Positions 44,422 through 53,148 of a DNA stretch of 64,000 bases are shown one piece after another. The DNA comes from Celeribacter baekdonensis (GTDB lineage Bacteria; Pseudomonadota; Alphaproteobacteria; Rhodobacterales; Rhodobacteraceae). Position 1 is the stretch's first letter. Every line of letters starts with the position of its first letter. The notes under the pieces were generated by a model that was not told the DNA's origin, did no database searches, and saw only the letters and a list, made by a program, of their open reading frames with translations. A program made the translations under genes and the position numbers. The DNA lies in contig NZ_CP028475.1 in NCBI RefSeq assembly GCF_003047105.1, positions 3,348,001 through 3,412,000 on the forward strand, written 5' to 3'.

Positions 44422-45129
44422 ACCTCTGACGTAGCGCCTCACTGTGGCGCTGAACGGCTTTGGCCGAAAGCGGGCCGCCGTGCCCCAGAAAAAACTCACG
44501 CCCGCCAAGAGACAAAAGACGTTGCAAGGATGCGACGACGCGCAGGGGCTCCTCTTCGAATGGCGGCGATTTCGGGCGAGCGCGGCAGGCGATGCCGCCC
44601 AGCAAAATCCCGGATGCCGCCAGATCCCCGGCGATGACGCGGCCGTCCTGCAAAACGACTGACACGGACCCCGGCGTATGGCCGGGCGTGTGGAGCACTT
44701 GCGCCGCAAACCCAAAGCCTGAAAGATCAAACCCGTCCGTGGTCATGATCACATCGGGCGTCACGGCCTCAAACGGCCGTTGGATCGCTCCTGTTCTGTA
44801 AAACACCCGGCCAAACGGGCCGGTGGGTTTGAGCAGCGGCGGTTGGCCCTGACAATAGGGCAGCTCTTCGTGATGCGCGAGCAGCGGCACGGCGCTGCGC
44901 ATCTGTACACGGGCGGCGGAACCGGCATGATCAATATGCGCATGGGTGAGAAGGATGAGGGTGAGATTTGACCAATCCATGCCCCTTGCAGTCAAAGCCT
45001 TTTCGATTTTTCGCTCCGAATTGGGCAGACCCGTGTCCACCAAAATGGCGCGGTCCCCCGGCTGATCAGAAAGGCATTGAGCATGCCAAAGGGCAGCATG
45101 GGGATGGTGTCGACAAATGTTTGGGTCAT
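44405..45129 (-). pseudogene. MBL-fold metallo-hydrolase, one-base frameshift in a C5/G5 run
   Basis: From ATG 45129 the frame gives MTQTFVDTIPMLPFGMLNAF and LISRG, then shifts at 45055-45059 (five Gs on the minus strand). One more G restores RAILVDTGLPNSERK and the rest through 44405, giving 241 residues. The second part has the zinc-site THAHIDHAG, GHTPGSVSVVLQDG and later His. The family includes glyoxalase II-like and lactonase-like enzymes; substrate unknown. Confidence 0.83.
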
Positions 45130-45222
45130 GGCGCGTGTCTCGGATAGGATCAGGGTGTGATCGGTGATGACATCGCCGCCAGAGGGCCGCAATTGGGCAC
45201 TTTTTTGTAACCGGAGGACCAG

Positions 45223-45566
45223 ATGCAGCATATGAGGCCGCCCCAAAACCGTCCGTGGACTGTCCCAGAGACGGGCGCTTGCCCTGTGGGGGAGACGTTG
45301 CGGCTATTGGGCGGCAAGCACGGCCCAACTGTGCTACATTGTTTGCTGGGGGAGAGCTGCATTTCCTCGAACTGACCCGCGCCCTCGATGGCATCAGTCG
45401 GAAGGTTTTAAAGGCACAGTTGCGGGCGTTTGAAGACAATGGATTGGTGTTGCGGGTCGCCAAGCAAGATGCACGTCGGCGGGTCGGCTATTCTCTGACC
45501 GACAAAGGTCGCGCGTTGGCGGAGATTGTGGGACAGCTTTATGACTGGAGCCAAGAATGGGCATAG
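45223..45566 (+). pseudogene. HxlR-type winged-helix regulator, one-base frameshift in a G5 run
   Basis: ATG 45223 follows GGAGG. The first frame encodes ETLRLLGGKHGPTVLHCLL and then stops early. One extra G at 45348-45352 gives GGELHFLELTRALDGISRKV, the HxlR core, and continues to KGRALAEIVGQLYDWSQEWA, for 114 residues. It is divergent from the MBL gene, 93 bases away, and probably regulates it. HxlR proteins commonly sense reactive aldehydes or redox state. Confidence 0.82.
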
Positions 45567-45571
45567 GGGGC

Positions 45572-45898
45572 CTAGTCTTGTGCCAGTTCCTGCGCCAAAA
45601 ACCGTTCCAACCCATCAAGATCCAGTTCCACAAACTGCCCAAACCCCTGCATCCACACCGATGAGGCTCGGATGGCGGCCGGGTCGAGTTTGCACCATTT
45701 CACCCGTCCGCGCTTTTCCTGGACGATCAATCCGGCACGGGTGAGGATGCCAAGATGTTTGGAAATCGCCGCCAAAGACATCTCAAACGGTTCGGCCACA
45801 TCGGTCACCGCCATATCGTCCTCAAGCAACATCTCAAGGATCGCCCGACGGGTCGGGTCAGACAGGGCGGCGAAAATGAGATCAAGATCATGCGACAT
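45572..45898 (-). CDS. ArsR-family transcriptional regulator
   Basis: A 108-residue winged-helix repressor: DLIFAALSDPTRRAILEMLL, helix-turn-helix VAEPFEMSLAAISKHLGILT, then GLIVQEKRGRVKWCKLD. No metal-binding CxC pair is seen, as in SdpR-type members. ATG 45898 is preferred over the upstream TTG. A perfect 16-base palindrome lies 33 bases upstream. Confidence 0.87.
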   Translation of the reverse strand: MSHDLDLIFAALSDPTRRAILEMLLEDDMAVTDVAEPFEMSLAAISKHLGILTRAGLIVQEKRGRVKWCKLDPAAIRASSVWMQGFGQFVELDLDGLERFLAQELAQD

Positions 45899-45930
45899 GT
45901 CAAATCCGTTAGGGCCAAGCGGCGCTTTGG

Positions 45931-45946
45931 TCAACCATTTGGTTGA
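45931..45946. promoter_or_regulatory. Candidate ArsR operator TCAACCATTTGGTTGA
   Basis: A 7-base inverted repeat with a 2-base centre, perfect throughout, just upstream of the ArsR gene. It resembles TCAACC-N4-GGTTGA operators of SdpR-type ArsR repressors. Autoregulation is inferred. Confidence 0.65.
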
Positions 45947-46128
45947 ATAACGAAAACGCGAGCGGCGAGCGCTAACAGGGGCAAAGACATGCGGCGCCGG
46001 GTCTTTGGTTTTGATTGAATTATGAATAAAAACAGTAGATTAACCCATTTCAAAATGGGGTATTCCCGTGTTGACTCTGACTGCCCCCCGCATAGCTTGC
46101 CGCCAAGCAACCAAAGGGGCTTTTTGCC

Positions 46129-46485
46129 ATGACCGACCCGCATGATCCTGAGCGCCTGCGCGCTTTGGAAGATCGGATCGAAAAGGCAAAAGGGGCGCTG
46201 ACGCCCAAAGCCTCCCGCGGTGAAGAACACTTTTCTCAGGCCAATATGGCCTGGCGGATGGTGGTGGAATTGGTGGCCGGTCTTTTGATCGGCTTTGGTA
46301 TGGGGTGGGGCTTGGATAAGCTCTTGGGCACAACGCCCTTGTTCCTCGTACTGTTCATAGGCTTCGGTCTTGCTGCGGGCGTCAAAACGATGATGCGAAC
46401 CGCCAAGGAAATCGAAGCTGGGCAGGTGGCAGATGCCGCCAAGAATGATAACGCGGCTAACGCCGCACGTGATGAGAGGGATTGA
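46129..46485 (+). CDS. atpI: ATP synthase assembly protein AtpI
   Basis: A 118-residue protein with two membrane segments ([40 protein letters not shown]) and charged ends, the alphaproteobacterial AtpI form. It helps c-ring assembly. It is the first gene of the F0 operon; F1 genes are not in the window, as usual for alphaproteobacteria. Confidence 0.88.
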   Translation: MTDPHDPERLRALEDRIEKAKGALTPKASRGEEHFSQANMAWRMVVELVAGLLIGFGMGWGLDKLLGTTPLFLVLFIGFGLAAGVKTMMRTAKEIEAGQVADAAKNDNAANAARDERD

Positions 46486-46487
46486 AC

Positions 46488-47393
46488 GTGGCAACTGAAG
46501 CGCATGGTTCCGAGAGCAGCTTGGCTTTCCACCCGATGGACCAGTTCGGGGTAACTCCGCTGTTTCCTCACTACGCTCCCGTGGAATCCTTTGACGCGGG
46601 TGCCGCAACTGGCATTGTCAACTATGCGAACGAAGCGCATGAAGTTGCTTTGAGCGCAGATCAGATTTCCTACCTTGAAGCCGGTAAAGAGGTGTCCTTG
46701 AACCTTTTTGACGCTGGCATCTCTTCTATCCATTGGTACACCATCACCAACGTGACGCTCTGGATGGCGATTACGGTTTTGGCCGTGGTGCTCCTTTTGG
46801 TTGTTGGCTCGCGTGGCCGCGCTATGGTGCCCTCCAAAGGTCAGTCTATTGCCGAGCTGATGTACGGTTTCGTCTATAAGATGGTCGAAGACGTGGCTGG
46901 CAAAGACGCCATCCGCTACTTCCCATATATCATGACGCTGTTCTCATTCATCGTCTTCGCCAATATCCTTGGTCTTTTGCCGCTCTCCTTCACCACCACG
47001 TCACATATCGCTGTGACCGGTGTTCTGGCGCTTCTGGTGTTCTCTTTCGTCACCATCTTGGGTTTCGTGAAGAACGGCTCCAAATTCCTCGCTTTGTTCT
47101 GGATCTCCTCTGCGCCGCTCGCCGTGCGCCCGCTTCTTGCAGTGATCGAGCTGATCTCCTACTTCGTGCGTCCCGTCAGCCACTCCATTCGTTTGGCTGG
47201 TAACATGATGGCCGGCCACGCCGTGATCAAAGTGTTCGCGGGCTTCGCCGCCATTGCCGCTATCTCGCCGGTTTCGATCCTTGCGATCACCGCGATGTAC
47301 GGTCTCGAAATTCTCGTGGCCTTTATTCAGGCCTACGTGTTCACCATTCTGACCTGTGTGTATCTCAAAGACGCACTTCACCCGGTTCACTAA
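46488..47393 (+). CDS. atpB: ATP synthase F0 subunit a
   Basis: A 301-residue a subunit with five to six helices and the essential Arg in the [20 protein letters not shown] helix that contacts the c-ring. The N-terminus begins at GTG 46488 after GAGAGG; a TTG two codons earlier is less likely. It follows atpI directly. Confidence 0.95.
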   Translation: MATEAHGSESSLAFHPMDQFGVTPLFPHYAPVESFDAGAATGIVNYANEAHEVALSADQISYLEAGKEVSLNLFDAGISSIHWYTITNVTLWMAITVLAVVLLLVVGSRGRAMVPSKGQSIAELMYGFVYKMVEDVAGKDAIRYFPYIMTLFSFIVFANILGLLPLSFTTTSHIAVTGVLALLVFSFVTILGFVKNGSKFLALFWISSAPLAVRPLLAVIELISYFVRPVSHSIRLAGNMMAGHAVIKVFAGFAAIAAISPVSILAITAMYGLEILVAFIQAYVFTILTCVYLKDALHPVH

Positions 47394-47451
47394 GTCCGGT
47401 CAGGTTTAGAACTCACTTTTTCAGCCAATTCCAACGTAAGGAGATACCCCC

Positions 47452-47688
47452 ATGGAAGGCAATATCGCAGAACTCGGCAAATACATCGGTGTAGGCCTCA
47501 CAGCAATCGGCATGGGTGGCGCAGCCATCGGTGTGGGTAACGTGGCTGGCAACTACCTGTCCGGCGCTCTTCGTAACCCGTCCGCAGCTGCATCGCAAAC
47601 TGCGACCCTCTTCATCGGCATGGCCTTTGCAGAAGCTCTGGGGATCTTCTCGTTCCTCGTCGCTCTTCTGCTTATGTTCGCCGTCTGA
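47452..47688 (+). CDS. atpE: ATP synthase F0 subunit c
   Basis: A 78-residue hairpin of two membrane helices. The first is Gly-rich ([20 protein letters not shown]); the loop is RNPSA; the second carries the proton-binding Glu in [20 protein letters not shown]. Multiple copies form the rotor ring, so high expression is needed. Confidence 0.97.
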   Translation: MEGNIAELGKYIGVGLTAIGMGGAAIGVGNVAGNYLSGALRNPSAAASQTATLFIGMAFAEALGIFSFLVALLLMFAV

Positions 47689-47710
47689 TCGAACACTCTA
47701 TCCTTACGGC

Positions 47711-47738
47711 AGGGTGGGTCGGTTTTCCGATCCACCCT
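47711..47738 (+). other. Hairpin between atpE and atpF'
   Basis: AGGGTGGGTCGG pairs with CCGATCCACCCT (11 of 12, one G-T) over TTTT. No T-run follows. Its place directly after the c-subunit gene fits a stabiliser raising atpE mRNA relative to atpF. Confidence 0.6.
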
Positions 47739-47801
47739 CGCGTAAACTAGGGGTCTCTCCGGCACAGGTTCGGAGATTTAGGTCAGAGCCAGGAGGATAA
47801 G

Positions 47802-48332
47802 ATGGCAACAGAGACGCACGGGGCAGAGTTGGCGACCGCTGAGGCAGGCATGCCGCAGCTCGACTTCACGACATTCCCCAACCAAATTTTCTGGCTTCTG
47901 GTCACGCTCGTCGTGATCTATTTCGTGCTCTCGAAAATCGCCCTGCCGCGCATCTCTACGGTGCTTGCGGAACGGTCCGGCACGATCATGAATGATATTT
48001 CTGCCGCCGAAGAGCTTAAGCTCAAGGCCAAAGAGGCAGAAGCAGCCTATAACGCGGCTCTCGCTGAGGCGAAGTCTGAAGCGCAACGCATCTCCAACGA
48101 GACCCGCGCCGCCATTCAGGCCGAACTCGACACAGCGCTGGCCAAAGCCGATGCACAGATCGCGGCCAAAGCGGCCGAATCTGAGAAAGCCATCACCGAA
48201 ATCCGCGATGGTGCGATGGACAGTGTCAAAGCTGTGGCCAAAGACACCGCCAAAGAAATCGTCGCCGCTCTCGGGTCAACCGCAGACGCGCGCAGCATCA
48301 CCGCCGCTGTCACCGCGCGTATGAAAGGGTAA
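47802..48332 (+). CDS. atpF': ATP synthase F0 subunit b'
   Basis: A 176-residue peripheral-stalk protein with one N-terminal membrane segment ([20 protein letters not shown]) and a long Ala/Glu/Lys-rich coiled coil. The b' form pairs with b to give the asymmetric stalk found in photosynthetic lineages and alphaproteobacteria. The symbol atpG is also used. Confidence 0.9.
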   Translation: MATETHGAELATAEAGMPQLDFTTFPNQIFWLLVTLVVIYFVLSKIALPRISTVLAERSGTIMNDISAAEELKLKAKEAEAAYNAALAEAKSEAQRISNETRAAIQAELDTALAKADAQIAAKAAESEKAITEIRDGAMDSVKAVAKDTAKEIVAALGSTADARSITAAVTARMKG

Positions 48333-48336
48333 GGAT

Positions 48337-48909
48337 ATGAAAAAGCTTTCTCTTCTCATCGCATCGGTCACCGCGACCCCTGCCTTGGCTGCATCCCAAA
48401 ACCCGTTTTCGGGTCATTTTTGGACGCTGACCAACACCAACTTGATCGTTCTTTTGGGCTTTCTGGTGTTTGTCGCCATCTTGGTTTGGAAAAAGGTTCC
48501 GGCACTGTTGGGCAAAATGCTTGACGACCGTGCGGCTGGCATCAAATCCGATCTGGATGAAGCCCGCGCCCTGCGTGACGAAGCGCAGTCGATTTTGGCC
48601 TCCTACGAGCGCAAACAGCGCGAAGTACAAGACCAAGCTGACGCCATCGTCGCTCAGGCTAAAAAAGACGCGGAATTGGCCGCTGACAAAGCGAAAGAGG
48701 ACATCAAAGCCTCGATCCAACGTCGTCTTGCCGCCGCCGAAGAACAGATTGCAGCCGCCGAAGCTTCGGCCATCCGTGACGTCCGCAATTCGGCCATCAC
48801 CGTGGCGATTGGCGCGGCCTCTGACATCATCACCAAACAGATGACGGCTGCGGATGCCAACGCGTTGATCGAAGCGTCGATCAATGATGTCGGCGAAAAA
48901 CTGCACTGA
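48337..48909 (+). CDS. atpF: ATP synthase F0 subunit b
   Basis: A 190-residue b subunit. The first 20 residues (MKKLSLLIASVTATPALAAS) look like a signal peptide, common in this lineage; the membrane segment (NLIVLLGFLVFVAILVWKKV) and a long helix follow (DEARALRDEAQSILASYERK). It starts 4 bases after b' and ends the operon at a strong terminator. Confidence 0.93.
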   Translation: MKKLSLLIASVTATPALAASQNPFSGHFWTLTNTNLIVLLGFLVFVAILVWKKVPALLGKMLDDRAAGIKSDLDEARALRDEAQSILASYERKQREVQDQADAIVAQAKKDAELAADKAKEDIKASIQRRLAAAEEQIAAAEASAIRDVRNSAITVAIGAASDIITKQMTAADANALIEASINDVGEKLH

Positions 48910-48944
48910 TCTTTTCCTGACCTGACCCGTCAGACCCCGATCAA

Positions 48945-48975
48945 AAAACCCCCGCTTTGGCGGGGGTTTTGTTTT
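48945..48975 (+). terminator. Terminator of the F0 operon
   Basis: CCCCCGC pairs with GCGGGGG over TTTG, extended by AAAA/TTTT and followed by TTTTGTTTT. It is bidirectional in symmetry and ends both atpF and the convergent GntR gene. Confidence 0.92.
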
Positions 48976-49001
48976 GAGTATTTGGCTGCAATGAAAGCGG
49001 C

Positions 49002-49772
49002 TCACCCACGCGATTGTTCATGCTCAAAGCGGAGCCGGGCAATGTCTTCGTTGCGCTCGAATTTCTGCTGATCACTCAGGGCCGTTTCGACATAATCCAA
49101 ATGCCGTGTCACTGCGGCGCGGGCGGCGTCCGGGTCGCGCGCCTGAAGCGCGTCATTGATGGCGCGGTGTTGATCCAATAACAGGGCACGGTTCGTGCGT
49201 TGTTTGAAGATCACCGAGCGGTTGTAAAACACGCCCTCGCGCAGAAGATCGAACATCGACCGCATCATATGCAGCATAATGACATTGTGGCTGGCCTCAA
49301 TGATCGCGAGGTGAAACTCTGCATCAAGGCGTGCTTCATCGGTTGGATTGCGCTTCGGATGTGCCGCTTCCATTTTTTCAAAGATGGCGTTTATGACACT
49401 CAGATCGGTGTCCGAGGCAAAGCGCGTGGCGCGTTCGGCGGCCAAACCCTCCATGTCACGGCGAAAGGAGATATAGTCGAACACCGCCTCATCGTGGCTG
49501 GCAAAGAGTTTGACCAAGGCGGGGGAGAAGGCCGATCCCAAGACATCCGCAACAAACACGCCCGCGCCCGCTTTTGTGGTCAACAGCCCCTTGTCCGAAA
49601 GCTCCGCAAGGGCTTCGCGCACAGAGGGGCGGGACACGCCCAGACGCTCCGCCAAATCGCGCTCGGATGGCAACCGTTCGCCCGGCCGCAAAATGCCGCG
49701 TAGGATCAGCAGTTCAATTTGCTTCATCACCGAATGCGCCAGTTTTTCGGCGTTGATTTTTTGAAATGGCAT
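49002..49772 (-). CDS. GntR-family regulator, FadR/FCD subfamily
   Basis: A 256-residue regulator: winged helix (GERLPSERDLAERLGVSRPS, then VREALAELSDKGLLTTKAGA) and a FCD ligand-binding domain with metal-site residues (DAEFHLAIIEASHN; DQHRAINDAL). The type resembles PdhR/LldR. The target genes are not evident; a palindrome just upstream suggests autoregulation. Confidence 0.88.
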   Translation of the reverse strand: MPFQKINAEKLAHSVMKQIELLILRGILRPGERLPSERDLAERLGVSRPSVREALAELSDKGLLTTKAGAGVFVADVLGSAFSPALVKLFASHDEAVFDYISFRRDMEGLAAERATRFASDTDLSVINAIFEKMEAAHPKRNPTDEARLDAEFHLAIIEASHNVIMLHMMRSMFDLLREGVFYNRSVIFKQRTNRALLLDQHRAINDALQARDPDAARAAVTRHLDYVETALSDQQKFERNEDIARLRFEHEQSRG

Positions 49773-49790
49773 GGGGCCCTCCCATTGGAT

Positions 49791-49809
49791 TGGTCAAATC
49801 ATATGACCA
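49791..49809. promoter_or_regulatory. Candidate GntR operator TGGTCA-N7-TGACCA
   Basis: A perfect 6-base inverted repeat 19 bases before the GntR start. The TGGTC/GACCA half-sites resemble FadR-subfamily operators (TGGT-N-ACCA type). Autoregulation is inferred. Confidence 0.55.
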
Positions 49810-49851
49810 GACGGGCGGAGGTGCCATGAGAAACACAGACATGCAGGCGAG

Positions 49852-49879
49852 AAAAAAGGCCGGGATTGACCCCGGCCTC
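49852..49879 (-). terminator. Terminator of the OmpA-family lipoprotein gene
   Basis: On the minus strand GGCCGGGG pairs with CCCGGCC over a short loop, followed by TTTTTT, 26 bases after the lipoprotein gene. Confidence 0.85.
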
Positions 49880-49904
49880 TCACATCTTTCACCTTTTGGT
49901 GCGA

Positions 49905-50555
49905 TCAGGTCATCGGCGTGATGACGATTTCCACGCGACGGTTTTGCGCGCGACCTTCTGGTGTCAGGTTGGTGGTCACTGGCGCATCTTCGCCACGGCC
50001 ATAGGCCTGAACCCGGCCCGGAGCCACACCATTGGCGGTCAGGATCGTCGCCACAGCAGAGGCGCGGCGGGTCGACAAAGCTTGGTTGTAGGTCGCTGAG
50101 CCCGTGTTGTCTGTGTGGCCGATCACCTGAACCGTGGTGTTCGGATAGTCCTGAAGGTTATAGGCCAGCTTGCTCAGATCGCTTTGCAGCGACGGCATCA
50201 CAACCGAGCTGTCCGTGGCAAACAGAATGTCCTGCGGCATGGTCACAATCAACTGCGAGCCGGTGTTGACGATTTTTACGTCGTCATTGCCGAGGTCCTG
50301 ACGCAAATCAGCGGCCTGTTTGTCCAGCTGCTGACCGATAGCGCCGCCAATGGCCCCACCGATCACCGCGCCGACAGCGGCTTTCACCAGTTTGTCGTCT
50401 TTGGATGTTGCGCCCAAAATACCGCCCATCGCGGCGCCGATGGCGGCCCCTTGGTTGGTTTTGGAATTTGTGGTCGGTGCGCCGTAAGTGTCCATACATG
50501 CAGTGAGGCCAAAGGTGGCGATCAACGGAATGGCAACGAAAAGAGGGGATTTCAT
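49905..50555 (-). CDS. OmpA-family lipoprotein with glycine-zipper
   Basis: A 216-residue lipoprotein. The lipobox LTAC puts lipidated Cys at residue 20. A glycine-zipper region (AAIGAAMGGILGATSKDDKL; AAVGAVIGGAIGGAIGQQLD) is followed by the OmpA peptidoglycan-binding domain (QVIGHTDNTGSATYNQALST; YGRGEDAPV; RAQNRRVEIVI). It probably attaches outer membrane to the wall. ATG 50555 is chosen; the longer frame is not a signal peptide. Confidence 0.88.
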   Translation of the reverse strand: MKSPLFVAIPLIATFGLTACMDTYGAPTTNSKTNQGAAIGAAMGGILGATSKDDKLVKAAVGAVIGGAIGGAIGQQLDKQAADLRQDLGNDDVKIVNTGSQLIVTMPQDILFATDSSVVMPSLQSDLSKLAYNLQDYPNTTVQVIGHTDNTGSATYNQALSTRRASAVATILTANGVAPGRVQAYGRGEDAPVTTNLTPEGRAQNRRVEIVITPMT

Positions 50556-50635
50556 ATCGTATCCTCGTGTTAAAGACTGCTCTTGTGCTGGTTTTACCGC
50601 TCTATTGCGCCAGAAACACGGTGGATTTTCGCGTA

Positions 50636-51517
50636 TCACGCAATTGTGGCGGGTTTCTGCTTAGGCGGGGGTGTTTCGCTGTCGGCTTGCAGGCTTTCAT
50701 AGGCCAAAAGGGCGCGTTTGACCGGCAAACCCCAGTGATAGCCGCCCAAAGCCCCGGTTTTACGCAGAACGCGGTGGCAAGGGATCAGCCAGCTCACCGG
50801 ATTGCGTCCGACGGCAGTGCCGACCGCCCGTACGGCTTTGGGCGCACCAATGGCCGCAGCGATGTCGGAATAGGTGGTGACCTGACCCGAAGGGATCGAC
50901 AAAAGCGCCTCCCAGACTTTGATCTGAAATGGCGCACCGATGAGGTGCAGTTTTAAATCACCACCGCCGATGGCAGCGGTGATATAGGGGCGGACTGTGT
51001 CGGCGTCTTCATTATAGGTTGCGGCGGGCCAGCGCCCGGATAGATCGGCAAAGGCCGCCTCTCGCGTGGTCTCAGAGATAAAGGCGAGGGCGCAAAGGCC
51101 GCGTTCGGTGGCCATGGCCAAGGCCTCGCCAAAGGGCGTCGCGAACCATCCATAGGTGAGGGACAGCCCAGCACCTTTGCGGGCAAAATCTCCCGGCGTC
51201 ATCGCGTCCCAGCGCATAAAGAGGTCATGCAGGCGGCCCGTGCTCGAAAGCCCGGCCCCATCGGCCACCTCAACCATCGTATGATTTTGCGCGATCATTG
51301 CCTTGGCATGGCCCAAGGTCAGATATTGCTGAAACCGTTTTGGCGACACACCGGCCCATTGTGAAAAGATTTTTTGCGCATGGTGCGGGCTCATGCCCAA
51401 ATCCTGCGCCAGCGCGTCCAATGGCAAGGGCAAGGGGGCTTGATCCAACAGGTCAATGGCGCGACGGATCACGTTGTAGTGGTATTGATCCTCAAGGGGC
51501 GATGGTGCGTGGGTCAC
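50636..51517 (-). CDS. Ada-like methylated-DNA-protein cysteine methyltransferase with AraC-type HTH
   Basis: A 293-residue fusion. An AraC-type helix-turn-helix (LPLDALAQDLGMSPHHAQKI; SSTGRLHDLFMRWDAMTPGD) precedes an Ogt domain with IGAPFQIKVWEALLSIPSGQ and the methyl-acceptor Cys in SWLIPCHRVLRKTG. It lacks the N-terminal zinc/phosphotriester domain of E. coli Ada. It repairs O6-methylguanine and may activate its own transcription. Confidence 0.87.
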   Translation of the reverse strand: MTHAPSPLEDQYHYNVIRRAIDLLDQAPLPLPLDALAQDLGMSPHHAQKIFSQWAGVSPKRFQQYLTLGHAKAMIAQNHTMVEVADGAGLSSTGRLHDLFMRWDAMTPGDFARKGAGLSLTYGWFATPFGEALAMATERGLCALAFISETTREAAFADLSGRWPAATYNEDADTVRPYITAAIGGGDLKLHLIGAPFQIKVWEALLSIPSGQVTTYSDIAAAIGAPKAVRAVGTAVGRNPVSWLIPCHRVLRKTGALGGYHWGLPVKRALLAYESLQADSETPPPKQKPATIA

Positions 51518-51615
51518 GGGCGGTATCCGGGGTCTGATGCAATCGCTCAGAGCCTAGTCGCTTTGTGGCCCCTTGCCGACCCGAAACTTGTCAAAACTGC
51601 ACCGCATCCGATCCC

Positions 51616-52323
51616 TTAGGCGGCCATGCGTCGCGCGGCGATCACGGAGCGAGGTTCTAACACCAAAGCCTCCCCCCGATGTAACATCAGGCGGGCTGAG
51701 ACGATGCTGTGATAATTTGGCCCAAGCATTGCCCGAACGTGATCGGCTGATTTGGGGGGGAGCATGGACAGGGTGTCCTCATCCGGGAACAGGCTTTCGA
51801 TCCAAATTCCCTCGGCCAAAAGGACCTCGTGCTCTTTCATGAGAAGATGGCAATAGGCATATTGGGGATTGGGGATGGCAAACGCGATCTCCGCCTCGGT
51901 GGCGACGTCCGAAACGGGGACAAACACTTCGGATTCGGCAAAGTACACTTCGATCTGTGGTGCGCTCAATAAAATATGATGATCCGGGGACAGGATCAGA
52001 TCGCGTTCCGGGGTGCGTTCACCTAGAGCGCCCGCAAAAATGCGCACAGGATTGGTGACATTGGTCTCGTTCAGGGCACTTCTCCCCGCCCAAAGCAGCG
52101 GTTGATAGCCGTGATCACGCGTCAACAGCAGGTCGCCGGAGCGCAGCCATTCGACGGGCTGCGGGCCTTCGGCGGTTTCAATCATCACACCGGGGCCAAA
52201 ACCCGAAAGACATTTGCGGCTGCTCTGTGCTGTGTGATCTGGTATCTGGGCCTCATCGGACAAAAGCTCCGCGTCGGTCATCCCCATTCCCGCAAAAGGG
52301 CTCATATCCGCGAAAGCGTCCAT
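51616..52323 (-). CDS. Hint-domain protein
   Basis: A 235-residue protein with a Hint (hedgehog/intein-like) domain common in Rhodobacteraceae: SGFGPGVMIETAEGPQPVEW, LRSGDLLLTRDHGYQPLLWA, then ILSPDHHILLSAPQIEVYF and NYHSIVSARLMLHRGEALVL. The ATG 52323 follows AGGA. The usual Cys/Ser splicing residue is not obvious; the motif begins FGPG instead of FTPGT. Function of such stand-alone domains is unknown. Confidence 0.7.
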   Translation of the reverse strand: MDAFADMSPFAGMGMTDAELLSDEAQIPDHTAQSSRKCLSGFGPGVMIETAEGPQPVEWLRSGDLLLTRDHGYQPLLWAGRSALNETNVTNPVRIFAGALGERTPERDLILSPDHHILLSAPQIEVYFAESEVFVPVSDVATEAEIAFAIPNPQYAYCHLLMKEHEVLLAEGIWIESLFPDEDTLSMLPPKSADHVRAMLGPNYHSIVSARLMLHRGEALVLEPRSVIAARRMAA

Positions 52324-52497
52324 ATGTGTGATCCTGCAAATAGCCAAGTTAGGGCAAGTTTTTCAGCAAAGCTTGAAGGGGCGATTAATCCTGAGCCATG
52401 CCAAAGGCTCTAAATTGCGCAGATTTTTGTCTGATTTTAAGAAAATCGCACGGATGTCAGCTACGGCTTGCTCCGCGCGGCACGACAAGGCATTAGA

Positions 52498-53148
52498 ATG
52501 CTCATGAAACAGCTTGATTATCACACGATCAAAGAGATCTTTACCCGCTTTCAGGCGGCCGAAGCCGAGCCGAAAGGCGAACTTGATCACGTCAATGCCT
52601 ATACATTGGTGGTGGCCGTGGCGCTGTCGGCGCAGGCGACCGATAAGGGTGTCAACAAGGCCACGCATGCCTTGTTCCAAATTGCCGACACGCCGCAAAA
52701 GATGCTCGATTTGGGCGAAGAGGGGCTGATCGAGCATATCAAAACCATTGGACTTTATCGCAATAAGGCCAAAAACGTCATCAAATTGAGCCAAATCTTG
52801 GTCGATGAGTATGAGGGTGTCGTGCCCTCGTCGCGCGCCGCTCTTGAAAGCCTGCCGGGCGTGGGCCGCAAGACCGCCAATGTGGTGTTGAACATGTGGT
52901 GGCATGTGCCGACCCAAGCCGTCGACACCCATATTTTCCGGTTTGGCAATCGTTCAGGCGTGGCCGTTGGCAAAGATGTCGTCGCGGTCGAACGCGCCAT
53001 CGAAGACCATGTCCCCGCCGAATTCCAACAACATGCGCATCACTGGATGATCCTGCACGGCCGCTACACCTGCAAAGCGCGTAAACCTTTGTGCAGCACT
53101 TGCTTGATACGAGATCTCTGTGCCTTCGAGGAGAAGAATTTTGACTAA
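52498..53148 (+). CDS. nth: Endonuclease III
   Basis: A 216-residue DNA glycosylase/lyase. The helix-hairpin-helix LPGVGRKTANVVLNM holds the catalytic Lys, the Asp is in VDTHIFRFGNRSG, and C-terminal Cys residues spaced C-x6-C-x2-C-x5-C (CKARKPLCSTCLIRDLC) bind [4Fe-4S]. It removes oxidised pyrimidines. ATG 52498 or 52504 are both plausible. It overlaps the kinase gene by 8 bases. Confidence 0.93.
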   Translation: MLMKQLDYHTIKEIFTRFQAAEAEPKGELDHVNAYTLVVAVALSAQATDKGVNKATHALFQIADTPQKMLDLGEEGLIEHIKTIGLYRNKAKNVIKLSQILVDEYEGVVPSSRAALESLPGVGRKTANVVLNMWWHVPTQAVDTHIFRFGNRSGVAVGKDVVAVERAIEDHVPAEFQQHAHHWMILHGRYTCKARKPLCSTCLIRDLCAFEEKNFD

